The notes under the pieces were generated by a model. The model made no database searches. It was given only the letters and a program-made list of their open reading frames with translations, and had not been told where the DNA came from. Shown one piece after another: positions 1 to 8,005 of a DNA stretch of 64,000 bases. This DNA comes from CAG-882 sp050874385. GTDB lineage: Bacteria; Bacillota; Clostridia; Lachnospirales; Lachnospiraceae. A program made the position numbers and the translations under genes. Each line of letters opens with the position of its first letter. Position 1 is the first letter of the stretch. The DNA lies in the NCBI GenBank assembly GCA_050874385.1, contig JBNMKO010000008.1:1-64000 (forward strand), written 5' to 3'.

Positions 1-1303
1 ACCACAGCATGGCGCCGATGCAATAAGATGGTATTTCTATGAAAATTCTGCGCCGTGGCTTCCTAACCGTTTCCACGACAAGGCTGTTACGGAGGGGCAG
101 AGAAAGTTCCTTGGAACACTTTGGAACACATACTCATTCTTCGTGCTCTACGCTAACATTGATAATTTCAATGCCAAGGATTACACACTTGAGTACGACA
201 CGCTTCCGGTAATGGATAAGTGGATTTTGTCAAAGTTACAGACAGATGTCAAAACAGTCGACGACAATCTTGCAAACTACAAGATTACGGAGACAGCAAA
301 GGTTTTAGAGGACTTTATTGACGAGCTCTCCAACTGGTATGTAAGACGCTGCCGTGAGCGTTTCTGGGCAAAGGGAATGGAGCAGGACAAGATTAACGCT
401 TACATGACCCTCTACACAACGCTTGTGACTTTCTGCAAGGCAGCAGCTCCTATGATACCTTTTATGACAGAGGAGATTTATCAGAACCTTGTGGCAAAGC
501 AGGATAAGGATGCTCCTGAGAGTATTCACCTTTGCAGCTTCCCTGTTGCCAACGAGGCTTGGATTGACAAAGACCTTGAGGCGAGCATGGAGGATGTGCT
601 CTCAGCGGTTGTCATCGGTAGAGCGTGCAGAAATGCGGCGAATATCAAGAACCGTCAGCCAATCGGAAAGATGTACATTAAAGCCCCATGGACACTTTCT
701 GAGTTCTTTGTGGAGATTATCGAGGATGAGCTCAATGTAAAGAGCGTTGAGTTCACGGACGATGTAAGAGCGTACAGCTCATACAGCTTCAAGCCACAGT
801 TAAAGACAGTAGGTCCTAAGTACGGCAAGCTTCTCGGAAAAATTCAGGGCGCGTTAAAGAGCATTGACGGCAACGCAGCCATGGATACATTGAATGAGAA
901 GGGTGCGCTTGAATTTGACTTTGACGGTCAGAAGGTAGAGCTCACAAAGGATGACCTCCTCATCGAGATAGCGCAGACAGAGGGCTATGTATCCGACTCA
1001 TGGAGCGGTGTGACAGTAGTTCTCGACACACATCTCACACCTGAGCTTATCGAGGAAGGTTTCTTGCGTGAAATTGTGAGCAAGATACAGACCATGAGAA
1101 AGGAAGCAGGCTTCGAGGTGATGGATACCATCACAATCTATGCAGACGGAAGTGACAAGATTAAGGCACTTCTCGACGCTAAGGCTGACCAGATTACCAC
1201 GGAAATCCTTGCGACCAAGGTTGTGACAGGCGAACTTGATGGATATACCAAGGAGTGGGATATCAACGGCGAGCAGGTGACACTCGGAGTTAAGAAGAAC
1301 TAA
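1..1303 (+). CDS. ileS: Isoleucyl-tRNA synthetase, C-terminal part (5' end outside window)
   Basis: The reading frame is open from base 2, so the gene enters from the left. Its first visible residues, PQHGADAIRWYFYENSAPW, are typical of the end of the class I catalytic core just after the KMSKS region. An anticodon-binding helical domain follows, then a C-terminal part with ELIEEGFLREIVSKIQTMRK and a short tail without the Cys-rich zinc finger of E. coli IleS. That ending matches the eukaryote-like (type 2) IleS group, which can be less sensitive to mupirocin (family knowledge, not tested here). The enzyme charges tRNA-Ile in the cytoplasm. A GTG at 143 is internal and not the start. An intrinsic terminator follows at 1353. 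Confidence 0.95.
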   Translation, partial: PQHGADAIRWYFYENSAPWLPNRFHDKAVTEGQRKFLGTLWNTYSFFVLYANIDNFNAKDYTLEYDTLPVMDKWILSKLQTDVKTVDDNLANYKITETAKVLEDFIDELSNWYVRRCRERFWAKGMEQDKINAYMTLYTTLVTFCKAAAPMIPFMTEEIYQNLVAKQDKDAPESIHLCSFPVANEAWIDKDLEASMEDVLSAVVIGRACRNAANIKNRQPIGKMYIKAPWTLSEFFVEIIEDELNVKSVEFTDDVRAYSSYSFKPQLKTVGPKYGKLLGKIQGALKSIDGNAAMDTLNEKGALEFDFDGQKVELTKDDLLIEIAQTEGYVSDSWSGVTVVLDTHLTPELIEEGFLREIVSKIQTMRKEAGFEVMDTITIYADGSDKIKALLDAKADQITTEILATKVVTGELDGYTKEWDINGEQVTLGVKKN

Positions 1304-1352
1304 TTAAATATTGACAGTGCGATAAGCATAATTGACGTGAGTACTTGATATG

Positions 1353-1391
1353 CCGCAGTCCTGAAATATATTTTCGGGGCTGCGGTTTTTA
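1353..1391 (+). terminator. Intrinsic terminator of ileS
   Basis: The arms ccgcagtcctgaaa and ttttcggggctgcgg form a GC-rich stem with a few G-U pairs, followed by a run of T. It lies about 50 bases after the ileS stop. Confidence 0.8.
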
Positions 1392-1460
1392 TTGTACAGT
1401 TTAGTTAAAACGACGTGTGCTTGGCAGTTTATGGACAATTTTGCACGAAAAATAAAAGCG

Positions 1461-2690
1461 CTATTCAGGTATAAGGTCAAGCATATAGAAGGACAGCATA
1501 AGGTGGAGAATAGTTTTATAATCGGTTAAGGATATATGAAACAGTTCCTCAATTTTATGGATTCTATATAGCAGAGTATTTCTGTGTATGTGTAAAATTT
1601 CTGCGGTTTTAGCTGTATTCTGGAGAGACAGAATATAGGTTTTAAGGGTTAGAAAAAGCTCTGTATTATGTTCGCTATCATATAACATAATACTATTTAT
1701 GAGAGGATGTATGTAACTTACAGGTTCCATTTTTTCGATTGCCGGATAGATAAGCGCAGGGAGAAAATAATCCTGATAGTGAAACTCTGATTCCGGCGGG
1801 GAGAGGATGTTTCCAAGCTTTAGAGCGGTTTCTGCCTGATATTTATAGGTAGAGAAATCAAGAAGATTATCAAAGGGCATGCTAAAGCCGGTTTTTGCAT
1901 GGAAACGCTGGCATGTCTGCTGAAAATTTTGAAGAAATTCCTGCGTTATATGGCTGTTCAACTCAAATTGACAGCATATTGTGTACAAAATGTTATCCTG
2001 TATTAGCATTAACTGGTTTACTGAGGCTGTCTGGCAGGATTTGCGGATTAATGATAGAATGTGTTTTCCATCGTCCTCATTTGCTTCCGTGACAGCGATT
2101 ATGTAAGGTGGGTTAATCTTGCAGTTCATAACATAGAACCATTTTTCCAAATCCTTTTTGTTGTGAATACGGTCATTTACTAATTCTGTTGCAAAAATTT
2201 TTTGATGAAGTGTGGTCATGTTACTTTCGGCATTTGTCTTTTTAAGAAAGTATGCACACACATCCTGAATGATTTCCATAGCCTTAAATAATTCATCTGT
2301 TATTGGTGTGAGAGAACAGTCAAAACAGACGTATGCTTCGACGCTGTCGCCAATTTTTACAATACCCAAAAGTTTGGGATATTTTTGGTGTACTCCCCAA
2401 TCAACGACGTAAGGAGATTTGTGCATATCCACAGAATTAATAATACCTTCCGTATACATAAGCGTTATTTTATCATTGTCAAATGCTCGATGTTCCAGCA
2501 AGTAATTCCAAATCTCGTCCGGGCCTAAAATTCCGGGTGCAGTGCCAAGAACGTTGTACAAAATATCTACAATAATAATGGGAACTCCTGTGTATTTATA
2601 GCAAAGGTTCATAAACTCCTGTATGTTTCCGTTGGGAAGCAGATGAAAAATATCCTCATAAAAATGGGTGAAATTAATAGGTTTATTCAT
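1461..2690 (-). CDS. PucR/CdaR-type transcriptional regulator
   Basis: This 409-residue protein ends in a PucR-type helix-turn-helix: a leucine-rich helix, then NTAKTAEILHIHRNTLLYRI and KIEELFHISL. The middle resembles the GGDEF-like or sensory region of CdaR-type activators. The ATG at 2690 is preceded by AAGGAG at good spacing, so the longer frame from 2777 is rejected. The gene is divergent from the flavin oxidoreductase at 2850, with about 160 bases of AT-rich DNA between them, so local control of that reductase is likely (inference). Family members act as DNA-binding activators responding to a small molecule. The effector cannot be read from the sequence. Confidence 0.85.
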   Translation of the reverse strand: MNKPINFTHFYEDIFHLLPNGNIQEFMNLCYKYTGVPIIIVDILYNVLGTAPGILGPDEIWNYLLEHRAFDNDKITLMYTEGIINSVDMHKSPYVVDWGVHQKYPKLLGIVKIGDSVEAYVCFDCSLTPITDELFKAMEIIQDVCAYFLKKTNAESNMTTLHQKIFATELVNDRIHNKKDLEKWFYVMNCKINPPYIIAVTEANEDDGKHILSLIRKSCQTASVNQLMLIQDNILYTICCQFELNSHITQEFLQNFQQTCQRFHAKTGFSMPFDNLLDFSTYKYQAETALKLGNILSPPESEFHYQDYFLPALIYPAIEKMEPVSYIHPLINSIMLYDSEHNTELFLTLKTYILSLQNTAKTAEILHIHRNTLLYRIHKIEELFHISLTDYKTILHLMLSFYMLDLIPE

Positions 2691-2849
2691 GGTAAATTCT
2701 CCTTGCTTGTAATATACCAGTAATTGTGCAAATGCACAATAATTGGTAGGTGGTTTTTTACTTTTTGACGAGGACAATAATGTTAAATTATTATATAATA
2801 AATTTACAATTAATACTTTGGTAGAAAATTTATTGAAGGAGTTTATGTT

Positions 2850-4790
2850 ATGGGATACGAGAAATTGTTTACACCTTATAAGATTGGAAATATGGTTGTA
2901 AAAAACCGTATTGGAATGTCACCGATGGGAACAAATTCAGCATTTACCAACGGGCGTAAGGATGCACAGGAAGTAGATTATTTTATTGAGCGCGCGAAGG
3001 GCGGAACGGGTATTATTTTTATGGGATGCCAGATGCTCAATGAAAAGATTGCACAAGGTTCTATGGAAGGTTATCTGGATTCTTTTACAGTTCTTCCATC
3101 TTTAACTGCTGTCTGCGATGGGGTTCATCGCTATGGATGTAAGATTGTATGTCAGATTTCTCCGGGAACCGGAAGAAATGCGTTTCCGGATACTTATGGC
3201 GAGCCTCCAATTTCTTCTTCCGAGACACCATCGGTGTTTAATCCGGAAGTGAAGTGCCATGCACTCACAAAAGAGGAGATTGCAACGATGATGGAGGGCT
3301 TTAAGTTCGCTGCCGGCGTTGCGGAGGATGCAGGCTACGATGCGATTGAAATTCACGCACATGCGGGATATCTCATCGACCAGTTTATGTCTCCGGTATG
3401 GAACAAGAGAACGGATGAGTACGGTGGAAGCCCGGAGAATTGTGCGCGTTTTCCGAAAGAAATTGTTCAGGCCATGAAAAGTGTTGTTGGAGATAGACTT
3501 CCAATTATCTTCCGTATTTCGCTTGACCATAGATTCGAGGGCGGACGTACCATGGAAGACTCCATAAAGATTTTGAAGGAACTTGAAAAAGCAGGAGTTG
3601 ACGCATTTGATATTGATGCAGGATGCTATGAGACTCTCGATTACATATTCCCGCCATCATATCTTGGTGAGGCATGTATGGCGTATGTCTGTGAGGAGGC
3701 AAGAAAGAATGTCAGCGTTCCTCTCATCAATGCAGGAACCCATAATCCGGACAGTGCGCTTGAGCTTATTGAATCCGGGGTTGTCGATGGAGTAAATTTA
3801 GGCCGTGCGCTGATTGCAGACCCTGATTTGTGCAACAAGTTACTTGCAGGTCATCCGGAAGATGTAAGACCATGTCTGCGCTGTAATGAGTACTGTATAG
3901 GGCGTATCTGGAATAAGCACACAAAGTTGAGCTGTGCAGTCAATGTTCAGGCAATGGAGGAAGTTCGTTTTGAATTAAAGAAAACAGAAAATCCAAAAAA
4001 TGTGGTTGTGATTGGCGGGGGCCCTGGTGGAATGGAGGCAGCCAGAGTTGCGGCGCTCGAAGGACATCATGTGACTTTATTTGAGAAGCGTGAAAAACTT
4101 GGCGGAACAATGGGTGATATATGCACTGCAAAGTTCAAGATTAATATTAAGAAGCTTACAAAATGGTATCAGGTACAGTTGGAAAAGCTCGGTGTCGATG
4201 TTCGTCTGAACACTGCAATTACGGGGGACGAGCCGGAGTTGGCAGAATGTGACAACATTATTATCGGGTGCGGTGCTGTTCCGGTAACTCCAAATATTCC
4301 CGGCATTGATGGCGCTAATGTTGTTAACATCGTGGCGGCACACAAAGATGCTTCGCTTATTAAAGGACATAATATTGTAGTCTGCGGCGGTGGTGCATCC
4401 GGTTTGGATGGCGCACTTGAGATGGCATCCGAGATGGGCAAAAATGTGACAGTGGTTGAGATGCTTCCTGAGTGTGGAAAGGACGTATTCTTTATCAATA
4501 AGATTACGCTGTTTAACAGACTGAAAGAGAGCAATGTAAAACTGCTCACAAGCACAAAAGTTTTGGCTATCGATGAAAAGGGTCTCACTGTAGAGAATGC
4601 GGACGGCAGCCAGACACATATTGATGCTGATACGGTTATCACGGCATTTGGTATGAAGCCTGACCTCACTGTTGTAAATGCGGTTGATGCTAAATATCAT
4701 ACAAAGACAAGAATTGTTGGAGATAGCAATAAGCTGGGTAAGATTGGTGAGGCTGTCAGAGATGGATTCTATGCAGGAAGTAGTCTGTAA
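2850..4790 (+). CDS. Old-yellow-enzyme family NADH:flavin oxidoreductase with 4Fe-4S and FAD domains (enoate/dienoyl-CoA reductase type)
   Basis: This 646-residue protein has the three-part layout of 2,4-dienoyl-CoA reductase, 2-enoate reductase and BaiCD/BaiH enzymes. An FMN TIM barrel covers about residues 1-335, with the HAHAGYLIDQF active-site segment near 169-179 and RTDEYGGS near 187-194. The 4Fe-4S cysteines are at 342, 345, 349 and 362. An FAD domain begins with GGGPGG at 389-394, and a second nucleotide site, VVCGGGASGLDGA, lies near residue 510. The family reduces activated C=C bonds with NADH. The substrate is not determinable here; cinnamate-like enoates, bile-acid intermediates or plant phenolics are possible. 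The start follows GAAGGAG. A perfect bidirectional hairpin follows the gene, and the upstream PucR gene is the likely regulator. Confidence 0.88.
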   Translation: MGYEKLFTPYKIGNMVVKNRIGMSPMGTNSAFTNGRKDAQEVDYFIERAKGGTGIIFMGCQMLNEKIAQGSMEGYLDSFTVLPSLTAVCDGVHRYGCKIVCQISPGTGRNAFPDTYGEPPISSSETPSVFNPEVKCHALTKEEIATMMEGFKFAAGVAEDAGYDAIEIHAHAGYLIDQFMSPVWNKRTDEYGGSPENCARFPKEIVQAMKSVVGDRLPIIFRISLDHRFEGGRTMEDSIKILKELEKAGVDAFDIDAGCYETLDYIFPPSYLGEACMAYVCEEARKNVSVPLINAGTHNPDSALELIESGVVDGVNLGRALIADPDLCNKLLAGHPEDVRPCLRCNEYCIGRIWNKHTKLSCAVNVQAMEEVRFELKKTENPKNVVVIGGGPGGMEAARVAALEGHHVTLFEKREKLGGTMGDICTAKFKINIKKLTKWYQVQLEKLGVDVRLNTAITGDEPELAECDNIIIGCGAVPVTPNIPGIDGANVVNIVAAHKDASLIKGHNIVVCGGGASGLDGALEMASEMGKNVTVVEMLPECGKDVFFINKITLFNRLKESNVKLLTSTKVLAIDEKGLTVENADGSQTHIDADTVITAFGMKPDLTVVNAVDAKYHTKTRIVGDSNKLGKIGEAVRDGFYAGSSL

Positions 4791-5083
4791 ACAGCTGATG
4801 GGATTGTAGAACCAATGGTGTGAATTGCCATACATCGCAAAAATGCGAAAACATGTGATTTCATGGTGAATATTTTATAAAGATGTAAAAACAGGGAACA
4901 AAAGTAAGTAAAACTTTTGTTCCCTGTTTTTAATAGAACTTCAGAAATGTGCTGCGTGTCCCCTAATATAAAAGCGATGGCGGCATATATTAGATTTCCT
5001 ATGAGGAAAGCGAGCAATATTGTTCTGATAACTGTTTTATTCGAGGTATCAGCTTTTTTTGGGTTTCTGTTTTTTTCTTTCAT
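4769..5083 (-). CDS. Possible small membrane protein, uncertain
   Basis: The frame starts at an ATG (5083) with AGGTGA upstream. It encodes a Lys-rich N-terminus and then one hydrophobic segment, TVIRTILLAFLIGNLIYAAI. After about residue 50 the frame runs straight through the perfect terminator hairpin at 4887-4930 and into the 3' end of the reductase gene. Coding capacity there is probably accidental. It could be a short gene that lost its original 3' end. No family is recognised. Confidence 0.3.
   Translation of the reverse strand: MKEKNRNPKKADTSNKTVIRTILLAFLIGNLIYAAIAFILGDTQHISEVLLKTGNKSFTYFCSLFLHLYKIFTMKSHVFAFLRCMAIHTIGSTIPSAVYRLLPA
4887..4930. terminator. Bidirectional intrinsic terminator
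   Basis: A perfect 18-bp stem with arms aaaacagggaacaaaagt and acttttgttccctgtttt is separated by an 8-base loop. A-rich and T-rich tails on both sides would allow termination of both strands. Confidence 0.85.
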
Positions 5084-5219
5084 ATGTTCACCTGTTGTAA
5101 AAAAATATTGATATTTTAACACTGCCAATCAATTAGTGAAGCGGATTGCGAATATTCTAAGCATAAGAAGGGCAGAAGAAAGACCTATAGCTGATTAGTA
5201 TGTATTATTCAAATGGTTG

Positions 5220-5248
5220 TTTTCAAGTATTACATTTAATGGTATAAT
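5220..5248 (+). promoter_or_regulatory. Promoter of type I toxin RNA (RNA I)
   Basis: The -10 hexamer is TATAAT at 5243-5248, with a weaker -35 (TTTCAA near 5221-5226) 16 bases upstream. Transcription would start near 5255 and give an RNA of about 200 bases ending at the hairpin at 5422-5460. The start of that RNA contains GCCGCCCC (about 5259-5266), which can pair with GGGGG...GGC over the toxin ribosome site, as in the Fst mRNA. Confidence 0.6.
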
Positions 5249-5295
5249 AAATACGTTGCCGCCCCGATACTGGAAACAGGGAGGGGGTGAAAGGC

Positions 5296-5382
5296 TTGGA
5301 AAATATAGTATCATTCATACTTTCCGTCATGGCGAGTGTAATTGCATATTACATTTGCAAATGGTTAGACGGTGAAAAGTAG
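5296..5382 (+). CDS. Fst-like type I toxin peptide, 28 aa
   Basis: The peptide starts at TTG 5296 behind a strong GGGAGGGGG ribosome site and reads MENIVSFILSVMASVIAYYI followed by CKWLDGEK. It is one hydrophobic helix with a charged Trp-containing tail, the same plan as Fst, TxpA-like and so-called holin-like toxins, which insert in the membrane. A GTG at 5287 in the same frame is too close to the ribosome site. The gene has its own promoter, a hairpin terminator, and a facing antisense promoter whose RNA would share the terminator and a 22-base repeat covering the toxin start. That makes a complete type I TA arrangement. Membrane toxicity is inferred from family resemblance only. Confidence 0.75.
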   Translation: MENIVSFILSVMASVIAYYICKWLDGEK

Positions 5383-5419
5383 TCGGTAACTAACCTCAGT
5401 TTGGTCAGCTGTAAATGGC

Positions 5420-5488
5420 AAGAACCCCTAAAGAGCGGCAACTCTTTAGGGGTTCGTTTTGCTTGGAAAATATCGTATCATTTACTCA
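5420..5488 (-). ncRNA. Predicted antisense antitoxin RNA (RNA II-like)
   Basis: A minus-strand promoter at 5495-5523 would start an RNA of roughly 65-70 bases near 5488. The RNA runs through the second direct-repeat copy and ends in the shared terminator. It would be complementary to the toxin mRNA in the terminator stem-loop directly, and at the toxin start through the repeat. Size and layout match RNA II of the Enterococcus par locus. The RNA itself is predicted, not observed. Confidence 0.65.
5422..5460. terminator. Shared bidirectional terminator of the type I TA locus
   Basis: A perfect 14-bp stem, gaacccctaaagag (5422-5435) with ctctttaggggttc (5442-5455), closes a 6-base loop. It has TTTT on the plus side and would end both the toxin mRNA and the facing antisense RNA. 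Confidence 0.85.
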
Positions 5489-5494
5489 AGTATT

Positions 5495-5523
5495 ACTATA
5501 CCACATACTTGAGCTATTATCAA
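5495..5523 (-). promoter_or_regulatory. Antisense RNA promoter
   Basis: On the minus strand the -35 is TTGATA (5523-5518) and the -10 is TATAGT (5500-5495), with exactly 17 bases between them. An inverted repeat, CTCAAGTAT/ATACTTGAG (5485-5493 and 5505-5513), surrounds the -10. Confidence 0.7.
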
Positions 5524-5695
5524 GTATATGCAATAAAAAAATTTTTATTACCAATTTATTGCTAGTGGTTTATCTATCGAAAAATACTTAATTCACTAAT
5601 AAATTCATTGACATTAATCTACGAATTATGGTGGAGTTGATATAAAATATTTGGTATAATATTATAAAAAAAGAAGGGCAGGTGCAGATATAAAT

Positions 5696-5830
5696 ATGTA
5701 TGATTGCTGTTTTACAAGGGAAAACAACTGGTTCAGATACCGCGCTGGGGCAATTATTATAGAGGATGGCTGTGTGCTGTTCGCGGGAAATTCGAGCTTC
5801 CTGAAAGATTATATTGGCATTAGCATATAA
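5696..5830 (+). pseudogene. Truncated Nudix hydrolase, N-terminal remnant
   Basis: This 44-codon frame encodes MYDCCFTRENNWFRYRAGAI followed by IIEDGCVLFAGN. It matches the first strands of Nudix hydrolases, which typically read FRYRAGAIIIEDGKVL before the Nudix box. The frame then diverges and stops at 5830, so the Nudix box and the rest of the roughly 150-residue domain are missing. The stop lies just before the ribosome site of the LytTR gene. Either a deletion fused this 5' fragment to the two-component locus, or the locus was inserted here. No enzyme activity is expected. Confidence 0.65.
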
Positions 5831-5839
5831 GGAGCGTCT

Positions 5840-6550
5840 ATGGAAAAGTATCATATCGCAGTCGTTGAGGACGAGCCTCTTTTTGCGAAGCAGCTTGAGG
5901 AGTATATACGCCGCTATGAGAGGGAGCGGGACAAAAAAATAAATATCACATTTTTTTCCGATGGCGAGGATATTGTTGAGAATTACAGTGGAGATTACGA
6001 TATAATTCTGATGGATATTCAGATGCAGTTCATGGACGGGATGACGGCGGCGCAGAAAATACGCGGTCTTGACCATGAGGTGATAATCATGTTTATCACC
6101 AACAGGCTCGACTATGCGGTGCGCGGATATGAGGTGGACGCGATGGACTATGTGGTAAAGCCTGTGGAATATTTCGCATTTTCGCAGAAGCTCGACAAGG
6201 CATTTGACCGCATGAAAAAGCCGGACGAAGTGTATGTGTCGGTTGTCACAGAAGACGGAGTATGGAAGCTGAAGACATCGGAAATCTATTACATTGAAAG
6301 TCAGGGGCACTATGCGAGATATCGCACCGTGCGGGGAGATTTTGTGTCGAGAGTCGCGCTCAAAAGTCTTGAGGCGGAGTTACGGGGTTATGGTTTTTTC
6401 AGATGCAGCAAAGGATTTCTTGTGAATATGGCGAATGTGGACGGGCTTTCGGGCGGTGAGTGCATTGTGTGCGGTGAAAAAATTCCGGTCAGCCGCGGTG
6501 TGAGGAAGGAATTTATGGAGCTTCTGATGAGGTATATGAGCATGAATTGA
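5840..6550 (+). CDS. LytTR-family response regulator
   Basis: This 236-residue protein has a receiver domain with acidic residues near the N-terminus and phospho-acceptor Asp59 in IILMDIQMQFMDG, then a LytTR DNA-binding domain from about residue 130 (IYYIESQGHYARYRT, FFRCSKGFLVNM, IPVSRGVRKEF). It starts after AAGGAG and is followed 13 bases later by its GHKL kinase. It is the AgrA/VirR type of transcription factor. A close paralogue with the same gene order is at 35818. No AgrB/AgrD-like genes are adjacent, so the signal is unknown. Confidence 0.9.
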   Translation: MEKYHIAVVEDEPLFAKQLEEYIRRYERERDKKINITFFSDGEDIVENYSGDYDIILMDIQMQFMDGMTAAQKIRGLDHEVIIMFITNRLDYAVRGYEVDAMDYVVKPVEYFAFSQKLDKAFDRMKKPDEVYVSVVTEDGVWKLKTSEIYYIESQGHYARYRTVRGDFVSRVALKSLEAELRGYGFFRCSKGFLVNMANVDGLSGGECIVCGEKIPVSRGVRKEFMELLMRYMSMN

Positions 6551-6563
6551 CGGGAGGATTGTT

Positions 6564-7898
6564 ATGCAGTATTATCCCGATATTCCAAGAATATGTACGG
6601 CTCTTGCACAGTGGGGAGCGTGTATGACATATTTATTTTTGATTAAAAAGGAATTATTTAAAAAAGTTAAGTTCTGGGCGTACAGTGTCATAATGCTTGT
6701 AGTGCAGGCTGTCTTTTTGGTGTGGTCGGGCAGTTTTAAGATTGTGTTCTGGCTTATGTGTATGTTGATAGCTGTGGGACTTATGTACACTTTTATCAAG
6801 CTTGCGGGAAAAAATTCATATCTTGCCACGGGTTACTGCTGCGTTAAGGCATTTCTGCTCGCCGAGTTTGTGGCTTCGCTCGAGTGGCAGCTTATGATGT
6901 ATATCGGTGGGCGGCAGATGAAGCCTGTGTTATTTTGGACAATAAATACTGTGATGATTTTTGTGATTTATGGTGCGGGCTTTGCGGTCACAATACATCT
7001 TGAGAAAAAAATATTTGAGAGCGAATATTTGAAAAAGCTGACAATAAAGGAAGTGTTGGCGGCTGCCGGAATTGCGGTGGCGGTATTTGCTTTCAGCAAT
7101 CTGAGTTTTCTGTATAACGGAATTGAATATAGCGGACTTCCGTTTACGGGCTCGACCCGCGCGGATATATTTTTTATAAGAACGCTCGTGGATTTTGGTG
7201 GTCTTGCCATACTTTTTATTTATCAGAGCCGCATTTACGATTATATCGTGGAGCGTGAACTTGCCGCAATGAATGTGCTGTTAAAAAGTCAGTACGACCA
7301 GTACAGAAACTATCAGGACAGCATGGAATTTATACATATAAAATACCATGATTTGAAGCACCAGATAGCAGGACTTAGGATTGAGACGGACGAGGAAAAG
7401 AGAAAAAAGTGGCTTGATGCGATGGAGGAGGAAGTCAGTAGCTTTCAAAATATGCAGAGGACGGGAAATCAGGTTCTAGACACCATACTTGCCGCGAAGA
7501 TATTCCACTGCCGCAAAAATAACATAAGCATTACCTGTGTGGCAGATGGAAAACTCCTTGATTTTATGCATGTTATGGACATTTGCTCTATATTCGGCAA
7601 CGCGCTTGACAATGCCATTGAGCATGTTACGCTGATACCCGAACAGGAGAAAAGACTTATCCATGTGACTGTGTCCTCCAAGAAAAATTTTGTATTTATC
7701 AAGGTGGAGAATTACTGTGATACCCCGATACAAAAGGATGAAAGGGCGCTTATAAAGACGACGAAAGCGGATAAGAATAATCACGGTTTCGGGCTGTCGA
7801 GTATTCGGGCTACAGCACAAAAATATGGCGGTGCGGTGGATTTCGGACAGCAGAACGACTGGTTTTATCTGACAATATTGATACCAAGTGTGCAGTGA
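6564..7898 (+). CDS. GHKL-type sensor histidine kinase
   Basis: This 444-residue protein has about six N-terminal membrane segments (residues 1-225), then a dimerisation segment with KYHDLKHQI (phospho-acceptor His262) and a GHKL ATPase domain with the N-box FGNALDNAIE and a GFGLSSI G-box. This is the AgrC-like HATPase_c_5 layout. The ribosome site GGGAGG precedes the ATG. It forms an operon with the preceding LytTR regulator and is clearly paralogous to 36525-37847. It converges on the minus-strand kinase-STAND operon. Confidence 0.9.
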   Translation: MQYYPDIPRICTALAQWGACMTYLFLIKKELFKKVKFWAYSVIMLVVQAVFLVWSGSFKIVFWLMCMLIAVGLMYTFIKLAGKNSYLATGYCCVKAFLLAEFVASLEWQLMMYIGGRQMKPVLFWTINTVMIFVIYGAGFAVTIHLEKKIFESEYLKKLTIKEVLAAAGIAVAVFAFSNLSFLYNGIEYSGLPFTGSTRADIFFIRTLVDFGGLAILFIYQSRIYDYIVERELAAMNVLLKSQYDQYRNYQDSMEFIHIKYHDLKHQIAGLRIETDEEKRKKWLDAMEEEVSSFQNMQRTGNQVLDTILAAKIFHCRKNNISITCVADGKLLDFMHVMDICSIFGNALDNAIEHVTLIPEQEKRLIHVTVSSKKNFVFIKVENYCDTPIQKDERALIKTTKADKNNHGFGLSSIRATAQKYGGAVDFGQQNDWFYLTILIPSVQ

Positions 7899-7955
7899 TA
7901 ATTAAAAATAATAGCTGTTTGAATATATAAAAAATAAAAAACAGATAAATGATAT

Positions 7956-7991
7956 GTACCCTCTTTACCGTATGTTTGGCAGAGAGGGTAC
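7956..7991. terminator. Hairpin between converging genes
   Basis: The arms gtaccctct and agagggtac (9 bp) enclose an 18-base loop, extended outward by acag/ctgt pairing. It separates the GHKL gene from the converging operon. The T-tract is poor, so efficiency is uncertain. Confidence 0.5.
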
Positions 7992-8005
7992 AGGTCTGTT
8001 CTGTG

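Larger units (their letters stand above)
5294..5482. repeat. Direct repeat pair at 5294-5315 and 5461-5482 (DRa/DRb-like)
   Basis: Two 22-base copies beginning gcttggaaaatat and ending gtatcatt differ at a single position. The first covers the toxin start codon, and the second lies just inside the start of the antisense RNA. In the pAD1 par system, equivalent repeats give the toxin mRNA and its antisense RNA a second region of complementarity at their 5' ends. Confidence 0.85.

Noticed and set aside
4077..4835. 252-codon minus-strand frame
   Set aside because: It lies entirely opposite the well-supported flavin oxidoreductase gene, has no ribosome site and no recognisable domain; it is a shadow.
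5588..6310. 240-codon minus-strand frame
   Set aside because: It overlaps the Nudix remnant and the LytTR gene on the opposite strand, with His/Cys/Ile-rich composition typical of antisense shadows.
5840..7898. An agr-like quorum-sensing locus
   Set aside because: The LytTR/GHKL pair is AgrA/AgrC-like, but no AgrB-like protease or AgrD-like peptide frame was found on either side; the same holds for the pair at 35818-37847.
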